Source: Blastomussa wellsi (taxonomy: Eukaryota > Cnidaria > Anthozoa > Scleractinia > Plerogyridae). Taken from it: DNA of 64,000 nucleotides. The notes below the pieces were generated by a model that saw only the letters and a program-made list of their open reading frames with translations, had not been told where the DNA came from and did not search any database. This document shows positions 1-10,200 of the stretch, in pieces; the first letter of the stretch is position 1; each line of letters starts with the position of its first letter. The position numbers and the translations under genes were made by a program. Location: NCBI GenBank assembly GCA_947652115.1, contig OX393570.1, positions 2,350,366 through 2,414,365 on the forward strand, in the 5' to 3' direction.

Positions 1-556
1 TCTCCAGAACCTAATGATGGCAAAGATTATGTAGAACTGTCATGCAAATTGGAAGCGGGTGACAGCACGGTGAGTTGCACTTTGCCTTAAAATACACTGT
101 AGGTTTGCTTGTGGAAGTGAGTTTGTCATTTGGTTGACTGAGTTGGCTGTTTTTCAAATGTCTTTGCATTATAAAAGCAATCCAGCAGACATCATGTGAA
201 AGAATGCATGGTCAGCACTATCTTTAGTCTAAAACTAACCCTTGGTACATTTGGAGTCATAATGCAAATTTGGGGGATCCAATTCAATGCCTTCTCCTTC
301 AAGAAAATGTTCCTTTTGTATTCTGCAGAACAAACTGGAAATCTTCCCATCAGACAAGCCTGGCTTCCTTGTAAACTTCTACCCCTATTTTGCGGAAGAA
401 TCTTGGCTTAACCCAATTGCTGCCCTCAAAGTCAATACCTCGTCTGCAGCCGTTATTCTCTGTGATGCCTTAGCCAAGAATATTGAGTTGTCTGAGTCAT
501 ACCGTATGAAACGAGGTGCAACTGGTAGGGCACGTATTGAAATCAAGCAACAATAA
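1..556 (+). CDS. C-terminal two exons of an unidentified conserved-looking protein (partial)
   Basis: Two coding exons are visible: 1-69, ending in a GTGAGT donor, and 329-556, after a TTCTGCAG acceptor. The join is phase 0 and gives 98 residues ending at TAA 554-556. The first exon reads SPEPNDGKDYVELSCK and onward. The second contains FPSDKPGFLVNFYPYFAEES and ends in a basic tail, RMKRGATGRARIEIKQQ. The part seen has no signal peptide or membrane segment and looks like a globular cytosolic C-terminus. The gene enters from the left edge, so its start is unseen. I do not recognise the family. A canonical AATAAA lies about 820 bases downstream, consistent with a real 3' end. Confidence 0.65.
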
Positions 557-1373
557 TGATGTCACGCAACTGTGAATTGTGAGATACAGAAACTGATTGT
601 CTTGAACTTTGTGCTTACTGGTATACAGTGATTTTCTTTTAATTTCCTTTTTAACTTGGTATGCTTTCATGCCAGATTTATCACAAACCATCAGTTTACT
701 CTTGTTAGCAAGCAGCCAGAATGATATTATGCAGTAAAACTGCTGTGAATTGTGAGTTACAGAAACTGATTGCTGATTACAGTGATTCTATTTTAATTTT
801 GTTTTAACGTGGTATGTTTTCGTGCCATGTTTATCACAAACTATCAATTTATTTTGGTTTTAAAATTATTTTTTGAGGTTTAAAACAAATACTCTCTCTG
901 TGGGTTAAAGGACAAAATTAAGATGCTTTTCTTTTTTGGAGATTTTTTTAATCAATTTACATGCATATTATTTTCAGGGTACTGACACAGTATGTTCTCA
1001 GAGTGCATTTCTAGGCTTTGAGTGTGTCTGCATTTTGTATCTCATTCAGATATCTGCATCCATTTATATTAATTAGTAATTTCACTTCTTGTGTGGCACC
1101 TTTTCAAAAATTTGTGGACCACTACATGTAAGTAATAAGGAGAAAAGGAATTTGTTGATTTCTTCTGCAAGAATTTTTTTGCTGTACAAGTAAGTCAGAC
1201 TCTTTTCATGGCTCCTATTTGCAGCATTTAATTATTTTTTTTAATATCATGAAGTTTAATTAAGTTAAACTACTACTTTTGCCTACGTCCTTGAAGCTTG
1301 ATGAATTTAATGCATTGTTTTTCTTTTAAACATCACTGGTTTTGTCTTGTTACAGTATGTATCATTTTTGACC

Positions 1374-1379
1374 AATAAA
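1374..1379 (+). terminator. Likely polyadenylation signal of the left-edge gene
   Basis: AATAAA in a T-rich context, followed within about 50 bases by TG-rich sequence. It would give a 3' UTR of roughly 840 bases for the gene whose stop codon is at 554-556. Confidence 0.4.
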
Positions 1380-2764
1380 ATGTTTGCGGTAACATTGCAA
1401 AACTAACAGTGTTTTTGGTGTGATTCAATCTTTCACGAGGTATCAGTTTTCGAACTTTGTTGCCCCACTTTGATGAAAGTCTTCTAGGAAAATATTATTG
1501 CAACAGAGAGGAGAAAATTTAACAAGTTTGGAACAAAGTTTCGCCCAAGAGTCGCTTAACACAAAGCCAGACATACCTTTGATGTTTCAAAAGTATATCT
1601 ATGCTCTAAATTTGTCTCGCTTCAAGGATGGATGGAAACATAGTAGTATTGTCTTTTTAAACTGGGTAAAAAAATTCAACAAGATAGAATTTGTTAATTT
1701 TTATTGAGACTTGATGTAAACATTATTCATGCACTCGTAACTTTCAAATTTAAGGGAGTTTGTTCTGTAATAATCCTTGATTAGAAGTTCTGCTTATAGT
1801 AATAATTGAAAGCAACTTTGTTTTTCACCAGTGAACCAAGTGATAGGGCATTTTGCAATTTTTCTCCTTTCACATTAGGCCTTTTGTAGGACCAGTTCAC
1901 ATTTGCATGAAAAAGGGTGTCAGTTAATGCTTTGTCAACTTGAAGTGAGACAGGGTTAAATTTGAATCAGATCTCTGTGTTCAGTGTCTGTGACCCTTGT
2001 TGAGCTGACACCTTTTTGTTATCTGACATGTGCCTTTTTAGGGCTCTTGTTGGAAAAAACTAGATTTGATTGACTGTAAACATTATTTTGTCGAAACTTC
2101 ATTTTTAGAGCAGTGAAATTATATTGACCTCTTGTCTGGGCTGTTTTTCTGTAGACGTTTTTGGGTGTATCATTCAAACAAGCCTACTTATATTTCTTGT
2201 AAAATGGCTAAGGAGAACAGTGTCAAGTTTTTGATTTCTGTGGGAGTTAAAGCTTTGTTTCAAGAGTAAAATATTTGGGACTGGTCCACAATATAGCAAA
2301 TCATTTTAATGATAATTATTATTAGTTTGATAAAATAGTAGTCAACTTGAAGAACAACTCAGTAATACTGATTATGACCACGGTAAATGTTGCACCTCAG
2401 CGGCCGTTACGGTATATAAACCCTTAATAGATGCTAATCCTGATATAAAAAGAAACTCATCCTAAATACTAGGTTGATACTTCTTATGTTATTGCTGAAC
2501 TCCCAATCAAGCCATCCCCTAGAACTATACATTTGTAATTCATAAATGTTTGTTCCTTGGCTTTGAGTACCCCATATAGTAGTTCTGGTCTTGATGTAAG
2601 GTTGCCGTTGGTTTTCGGGACGATTGTTTTACCGATGTATTTTTTTCTGCAATGTTATTCTCTGTGATATTTACATTATGGCCTTGATGGCTTTTTTGTG
2701 CAGGGTCTTATTAAAACTATTTACTTACTGGCTGCTGATGTTTTTCTTTTTTTTTTCCTTGAGT

Positions 2765-2965
2765 GTAATGGCAAGGGTGGATAATGCTATCCGGCAGGGC
2801 TCAGTTGTTCAAAGGGTGAATCACTGGGTAGATCTATATCATTGTCCTGATGATAATTTCTGGTAAAACGAACTATGCTATCTACAGGGTAGTGTCCAGT
2901 GAATACCATTACCCATCCTTGTGGCAACCAGGCTGCGGCTGGTTAATTGTCATTCAGTGGGTATG
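2765..2965. repeat. Degraded palindromic MITE-like element
   Basis: The left part contains a core of the type CAGTTGTTCAAAGGGTG followed by short inverted segments (GTGGATAATGCTATCC, ACTGGGTAGAT, then GTAGTGTCCAGTGAATACC). This style of self-complementary element, built on variants of TATCCACTGGATA, is common in cnidarian genomes as I recall. The ends are too decayed to call terminal repeats or a target duplication. Confidence 0.35.
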
Positions 2966-3782
2966 TTGAAAAAACCAAATTTTCCATCCACTTGATAGCG
3001 GAACTCCAGTGCGCCAGCAGAGCACCATGGGTTCGGGTGTAGAGCTCATTGAGGTGTCGTCTTTTAAAGCTGACTGCTGACTTATCGGATTGCAGGCTCA
3101 ATTGTGGAGCTCTGCTTTTTGGCTTAACTAAAATCTACATACCAGAGATTTATCTGGCCAACAGATAAGATAAGATAACTTTATTTATGCATGGTATTTC
3201 CATCAGCTTATTTAGAAGTATGTATGGTAATCAACTAACTACCTATCTTCCTAGCTACAAAAAAGGTATAAAATAATGTCCTGTCTGGAATTTTTCTGAG
3301 GGCTTAGAGCCTACACCTGTTAACTCAACACACCCTGCCACATCCACCGGAACCAGATTAATTTAGATGCATTGATGCATGCATTTAACATAACTAAATT
3401 GTTAGAGGCTCATTTCTGAAACATTCAGAATAATTGTGAAACATTAGGAAAAGTTTATTTTCCGTCTTTTTATTAATTTACTAAGCAATTCCAGAAAGAA
3501 AAATACAAATCTTTAAGAACAAATCATTTATTCGTTCCTGTTCAATCTCAACCGCTTGAATCAACAGTCGATACCTTGGAAGTCTAGAACAAAAAAGCAC
3601 AAAAAGTAACAAACAAGCAAGCAACTAAAATGGACCAAAATGAAACATTTTATTGTGGTAATAAAGCTTATAAAATATCAAAAACAGAGTTGCACACCTA
3701 TTGCATGCAATGTTAGTTATTGCTTCGAAACAAATTTCGCGTTTTCTTTTTCATGTTTCCCGAGAGAGTTATCTTCATTCTC

Positions 3783-3982
3783 CTGCCTCATCCCCAGCCG
3801 TCGATGACGCGTCGATCCTTGGTCGTGTGCGATGCGCTTTGTGTTATGGGATTGATAAAGCACGGTTCGCTTGGCGTTGTGGAAGTGGAACTGATGCGAA
3901 CTGACTCCCTAACCACTAACACCCGCGCTCTCTGATTTCCCGCCTTAAGCCCTTGACCGACCGACACCTGGGGACGAGACAG
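3783..3982. repeat. Non-autonomous DNA transposon, CTGCCTCATCCCCAGG family
   Basis: The left end CTGCCTCATCCCCAG is matched by the right end CCTGGGGACGAGACAG in inverted orientation. The same termini flank elements at 8946-9066 and 23292-23449. The flanks are only loosely alike (TTCATTCTC and TTCTTTTGC), so any target duplication here is decayed. Confidence 0.55.
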
Positions 3983-4147
3983 TTCTTTTGCCGCTATCGC
4001 ACAAAATTCTGCTAATCGAGTAACAAAACAAAACTATTTGTTCCCCTAAACTCAAAAATGTTTCTGACACATTCTTATAGATTTTTGTCATAATTTGGGA
4101 TCAATTTTTGCGTACAGGCCGTAAACAGTTTTCGCCATATCAGAAAT

Positions 4148-6089
4148 TCATAATAAGGGAAGCGCTCGTTTTGCAGACTTTCCTTCAATCACGTGCCCAT
4201 CACGTGCTCTGTAACATTTTCCATCTTTGCACACTGGGTAATCCGCAGGACAGCAGTAGGTAGGTACCGCGGGCGGCGGTGGGCAACAGATCGTGTATTG
4301 CTGTGAACAGCATTTGTTGTGCTCACAGCAAGTTGCCTTTGGAAAAGGACAACACAGTTGTTCATCGAAGGTTTTGCTTTTAAACGTCAAGGAACCTGAA
4401 AAAGAATGCCAAAGATTCACTGAATGAGGTCATTAAAGTCTGCGATCGAGCCCAGTGGACTATCAGGGCGTTTTCCTACCCCCACACCACCCTGACTAAA
4501 CTTGTCCTTTATTCACGAGCTAAGTTGGTTGGGTTGACGACAATAATTCAAGGAAGTAGACCGCTTTTCGGATGAAAAGAGAAAAGATCTGAGAAGAAGA
4601 ACGTGCTGCGTTTCACCTGCTTACCTTCTCGATACTTTCAGTTTCGCTGAGTTAGCCGTTTCTTCATACACGGTTAATTTCTGGACAGTGCCATTGAGCT
4701 TTACGTAAAGCTGAGAAACATTAGGTACGTACTTGGCGACAAGTCGCTCGGTGTGTACTGCGTCCAATACAAGTTTTTTCGACCGCAAAGCGCAGCGAAA
4801 AATGTTACCGTGCCCACGAGAAGTGGAGGGGGGTGAGGGGGATGGGGGAGGGTGATTTTGAAAAAAAAAAACATTTTCTGCAAGCGCTTGTCAGAAAAAT
4901 CAAAAATTGAATGCAGCAGAAATGGAGGAAAAACATTCTTGCACGGCTCTAAGACAGAAAAAAGGGGAAAGAAGGGGAAAAATTATCCTGCAGAGCATTG
5001 GGAAGGGGAAAAATATCCTGCCCACCAGGTTTCTAGAAATCATCCACCTCCCCCCCATCCCCCGCCCAAAAAGAAGTAAAATGACGACTTGTCGAGTGAA
5101 AAACACTAAATGACAAAACAAACAATTGAGCTGTTTTCTTTTCCAAGACCTGAGTAACAACTTCCGTTAATTCGTCGACACCCATTTAGTGCTTTACTGT
5201 CCGCCAGATACTGATTTCTTTTGAGGTTTTTGAATTGTTTTATGATATCCTCCATCCCTATATAGTTAGCTTTATCTGGAATTGCTCGACAGTAGTGCAC
5301 ATATACAGAAGTTGATCATTCTTATGACAATGACGGAAGTATAAAACTGAAAGTATAAAGACGGAAGTATAAAACCGAAAGAGCTCTGAATGTCGTCTTC
5401 AATTTTCCTCAGTTTTATGAGATCTCACCTTTGCAGCAAGTCTGTTGTGCATCACTACCACAGCAGGCTGACGCCTGCGAGTCACAGGCTTGAGGATATG
5501 GTTGGGAGCAGCCACAGCCCGCTCTGACGATGTTAGCGTCTTCCATACACCGAGAGGTGGCTTGCTGACACCACAGGGAAACCGTCAGGTCATCACCGGC
5601 TGCCTTCCAGTATTGCAATGTTAGCAGCTTTGCAAATGTTGTAAACTGAGCAAATCGAGAACCGCCAAAAGTAAACGACATGTCGACCATCACGTTCTGC
5701 ACTTGACAGCAAAGACTGTCGAAGGTTGATATTACTTTCCGGGCGTCTTCGATGGCCGTCTTCAAGCTGATATCCAACAGGTCTTCGATCTGCCCCTCGG
5801 TAAGGCATGGCACAGAGGAGCAATTACAAGGAACGTTCCACTTGGTCACAGGACCGCTCACAAACTTGTCGTAGTCGGCTCCAATCGACTCGAACACGTC
5901 AGGTGCGCCTTTGTTCTGCATGTTGTAACCAACACCAATGGTCTTGATACCCTTCGTGTCGAGATAAACGCAGGGCTTTTTGCCTTCATGCCTTATGATC
6001 ATTGGTTTTGGATCGCATTGTTCAGCTCGGAAACCTTGCAATAAGGTAAACAAAGATAGCGATAGTAAAATCATCTTTGTCAACTCCAT
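4148..6089 (-). CDS. Secreted T4-type (GH24) lysozyme fused to a granulin-like domain
   Basis: Two exons, 6089-5429 and 4395-4148, joined at a phase-1 intron (AAAG|GTGAGA donor, TTTTTCAG acceptor), encode 302 residues. Residues 1-22 are a signal peptide (MELTKMILLSLSLFTLLQG). The GH24 fold begins at Cys25. The phage T4 lysozyme triad is present with exact spacing: Glu35 in IIRHEG, Asp44 in YLDTKG and Thr50 in KTIGVGY (E, +9, +15). It should therefore cleave peptidoglycan outside the cell or in phagosomes. From about residue 195 the protein becomes Cys-rich and reads CCPFPKATCCEHNKCC at 235-250, the granulin hallmark, with further pairs at 257-258 and 268-269. An in-frame ATG 17 codons upstream is possible. 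I chose Met1 because it aligns with the start of the neighbouring paralogue. The gene is divergent from 7227-12594. Confidence 0.88.
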
Positions 6090-7226
6090 GTTTTCGCGTT
6101 TGAAACCTTCCGGAAGTTTGACTGACCCTGTAAAGTTCATAGAGTTTTATGGTGAAGCCTATTTCCTTATGCCGCCTCGTTATCACGCATCACGTGCCAA
6201 AACATGTGACACTCGCGCCTCTTTCGCATTGTTTGTTGCAATGTCATAATGGTAATTCGGCCTAGTGTGAAGTTTTCTTGTAATTTCATAAAGAATAAAA
6301 ATACACAGAGAGACAAAAAGCTCTTTTTACTCAGCTTCCGTTCTCAATCAATTCATTCAGTAGATCCCTTCCCGTGATAAAAAAAAAACATAGACACGCA
6401 ATGCGTGCAAGTGCTATTTTTTGGGAGTTTGGTGACAGAGAAGAAAAACTTGAATCAGCGGCCGATTACTTGGCATGATAGCGAAATAACTTTTCGATAT
6501 CATTCAAATGTTACGTTTCGTGGTTAAAAAATCGTACGCGCGCTAGTTTCAATAACATCTTAATAAACTATACATCAGAAGAATTGAAAGCTTGATAATT
6601 GGAGTTAACGACAAAAAACATAGTTTAACCCATATTCTCCTGGAGAGTTTTGCAAAAAAATGAAAATTGGGTTGTTCATCAAATATGATAACTTTCGTTT
6701 TTCGGAGAAAAATTAACGCATTTCTTTGACAATGAATGTCTCACACTGACTCACCTTTCATCAAATTTTGATGAAAGTATAACAACAGTTCAGACAATTC
6801 CGTCACAGTTTGTATGTTTATGCTGGGCGCGGCGTAAGAAAAAACTTATTTACAGATCTATCGGAAGAAACAAGTTGTGCTTTCTCATGCGTGATTGAAA
6901 AGTATCTTCGTGAGAGTTTGCTCAAGTGGCGCGATTTAATGCAGATGTGTTTAATAATAATCTGTTAACGAGGTGAGAAGGGAATAACACTTCATTTCTT
7001 TTTTCAAGAAGGATTGATCTTAACTGATTTTAGAATAGATGACTATTGAATTCCCAATAACCACGCGCGAGTGGTGCCAAAGTCACGCTTGAAATGACAT
7101 GACATTTGGAGAGCCATTTGAATTTTAGCGCGAGACAGCCATGTGCAAATTGAATCTTGTCGCTTTCCGAAAGCGATCGGGTTGCTTTCAGTTTCATTTG
7201 TGAAATATGGCTACGTTAGGATGATT
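6090..7226. promoter_or_regulatory. Shared divergent intergenic region between the two lysozyme-family genes
   Basis: About 1.1 kb separates the two start codons, so both 5' regions must lie here. The sequence is AT-rich and no TATA box can be assigned with confidence. A short upstream ORF (7141-7203) precedes the plus-strand start. Close head-to-head spacing makes shared control plausible but is not proof of it. Confidence 0.35.
7141..7203 (+). other. Upstream ORF ahead of the lysozyme-like receptor gene
   Basis: ATG at 7141 opens a 20-codon frame closing at TGA 7201-7203, 23 bases before the presumed main start at 7227 and out of frame with it. If it lies in the mature 5' leader it could lower translation of the main ORF. 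No transcript evidence is available. Confidence 0.3.
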
Positions 7227-10200
7227 ATGGAGTCGATCGGGAAAGTTTTGGCATCCTTTTTGCTGTTCCAGGCGTTCACATCTGTAACTTGCCGACTGTG
7301 CGATTTTTCCATTGAAAGCTCCGCGTCCAGTTGGGTTCGAAAGCCTTGTGCGTTTTTCTTCAGCCACAAACCTGAAACTAAATACATTGGATTTGAATTC
7401 CGATTACGAGATGACACGGCGGCGAAACGGGCTTTTGAAGTCGTGCAAGCGAATTTTAACGAGTTCTTTCACAGTCCTTTGACGCTTTGGAACCATAGCT
7501 GTGATTGTACTGAAGTACCATGTTTGAACGACGGACAATTGAACAAGTTGTTTGCTATCAGCATGGAGCAAGCCCGTCAAGAAGCGAGGTTGAGTTTTCC
7601 ATTTATTTCTACAGTATGTTGTTTTTTACAGCAAGCTTTGGAGGAAATCTTTTATCGGTTAGGTGGAAAGCAAGTCGCAACGTTAGCAAAAATCACTTTG
7701 AAAGAAATTAACATGCAGAAATGGACAACATGTTTGATTGATGGACTTCGACAAACGGAATGGTGTGAATCGTTCAGAGCGAAATGTGAGGCTCTCGTGC
7801 AACGCATCTCGAAAGGATGCGAAGGAAAAACAAGGGAGGAAAGAGATATTGATGAAATAAATAGCACAATGTGTGGCCTGTCTTCATGCGACCACGGTAA
7901 GAGCCAATTATTCAAATAGCTTATCGTTTCATTCAATGTTTGCATAGTGTTTTCAACAGGTAGCTGGCGGTGCCCGCATAAGGATTGCTCGGAAATGCCT
8001 TTTTGACGGGAAAACTATCGAAGTATTTTTTTACATTCATGCGGTATTTATTTTTACCATGACTAAAATTGATGAAATATCTTTAAAAGAAGCGAAGCTA
8101 AGCCGGAATATCCGATGATTTAGTTCACTGTAGTTTACGTTAATATGCTTGTACGTACTTTTTTCGAGCTTTTTTCGGGGATGTCGGTTTCATATATATG
8201 TCCTGAACGTGAAATTATAGGTGCGGAAAATTCTTCTTTAAACCTTTCAGTTTATCGCTCCTCTTCCAAAAGAGTTTAACCTTTATAGGGAAGGCGAGTT
8301 AATTAAATGTTTATCTGGAGGGCAATTAATGTTAATAAATGCATATATATTTGCTTTTTCATTTTCATTCGTGATGTAAAGTGAAAGATATTTGTGCATT
8401 TCCAAAAGCATAGCTAATTGTGACTTCACCGAAAGCGTTTTAAAACTACGGGAATCGCGTGCAAAAGGAAAAGCTTGATTTGCCCGTGTTACTGAAGCAT
8501 TAAATTTTTTAATAACCTCCATAAAGCTAAGCAGCAACAAAATGAAACAAAACACAAAAGCCTGCCTTGCAATAAGGACAAATTAATTACATGTCTGTCG
8601 ATATATTCGATTGCTTGCGTCAAAAGGCAACCGCGGAAGCATATAGGCCGACGACGTTTATTCAGGTTTATTTTCTAATAACGGAGGATGTTGCATCACA
8701 TGTTATTTTTTAACCTGTGGCAGATATGTTATGGTCATCTAAAATGTAAATTACTCACAATTGATATTACAGTACTGTTTTGGTGTGGTCTTGTTCGCCA
8801 TGTGCGAAATAGCGCAACAATTAAAGCTAATTAAGAAATAGCTAATTCCCGCTGAATGTGTAAAAGCCTGTTATATTTATAACTTTGGAGGCATATATTA
8901 AAATGACAATCCGATATCACAAAAACCTGTCTTGTAGGCCTAAACCTGCCACCTGCCTCGTACCCAGGCGCCTCAAAGTCACGCAAAAGGCCATGGGAAG
9001 GCTCAACGAATCTTTGGGCGCCGGCATCATAAGTGGTTCTCAAGGACGCGCCTGTGTACGAGGCAGGGCCTAAACTTAACTACCCGTCAAACTTTTCGCT
9101 TGCTTTCGTGCATGATTTAGTCCCCGCCTTTCCTGATACTCGGTCCAGTCTGCCTTGCCTTAGGCCAAATTTGGTCAGAGAGTTCGTTGTCGTCTTGACG
9201 ATGATTCAAAGGAAGATACGAGGAGCTTGAAATAAATTCTGCACCACAAAAGTGGCGGTATTCCAGTGTGATTTTGTTGGAGAATACAGCGCTTACCACT
9301 AATCAGAAATGACAGGCCAGACTGTTCCATTCATGAAGAGAATTCCGTTATTAATCAGAACTGTTCGGTCAAATCAGTCAATTAAGAAACTGTATTCACC
9401 CCTGTGATGAAATTTTGATAAAAATCAACCAGGAAAACTCTCAAAAGAAAGCCCTATTTATATTAAAATATAACGATCTGGCCGGCCAGTCCCGATTAAT
9501 GGTAAGCGTTCGTCCTAAAAGACCTTGTGCCTTTGAACGCGCGTGAATTCTCGCGAGGGTCACATGCAAGCAAATCTGTGCTTCGCGATTGCGCCTCGCG
9601 TCGGGCATAGACGTCATCAGTTGTATCAGGGCGAGAGAAAAACATAAATTGTTTTGCAGTCTACATGCGTGCATGAATATTGACAAGCATGCCTCTAAAA
9701 GGTTTCAATAAATAATTCCATGGTCCCGAATAACTAACAACATAATTTATGTTGCAGATATTCGATCAGTCTCTCCGACACCACTGAAGAAAGTAAAAGA
9801 AGCATCACATCTTAGAGTACAAGACTTGATGAGCACATCAGCGCAACGCTTTGCAGCTTCAAGATCGACAACGCTTGTAAGCAGCGTAAACCTTAGTGAA
9901 AACAAGTCAGTGATGGTGCCATTAACGGCAAGTAATGCTGGATCAGAAAGTTCTGTTCGTGTGCTAACCTCGAGTTTTAGCATTGGAACCGCATTGACGC
10001 CCGCTCTCACTCCTTTCCCGGCCATTTCATGGAGCACAGCACTGTCTGCGTCATCTTTCATATCTACTTACACGACGCCTACTTTAGGTTCGATGAAGGC
10101 TGTATCTTTAGGAGACACGATATTTTCCAAAACGCGCGCCCGTTCCTTAGACGCTTTCTCTAAGTCCACTAAATCATCTTGGAATTCCACTCAGAACTAT

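Larger units (their letters stand above)
1400..4147. other. Intergenic AT-rich stretch, no supported gene
   Basis: No ORF here has a convincing start, splice context or recognisable motif. It contains two degraded small elements (about 2765-2965 and 3783-3982) and the presumed 3' UTR of the minus-strand lysozyme. TTTATT at 3648-3653 is AATAAA on the minus strand, about 500 bases past the lysozyme stop. Confidence 0.5.

Noticed and set aside
9747..10061. 104-codon minus-strand ORF opposite the receptor's second exon
   Set aside because: The plus strand is the spliced, domain-bearing frame; the minus reading has no supporting feature.
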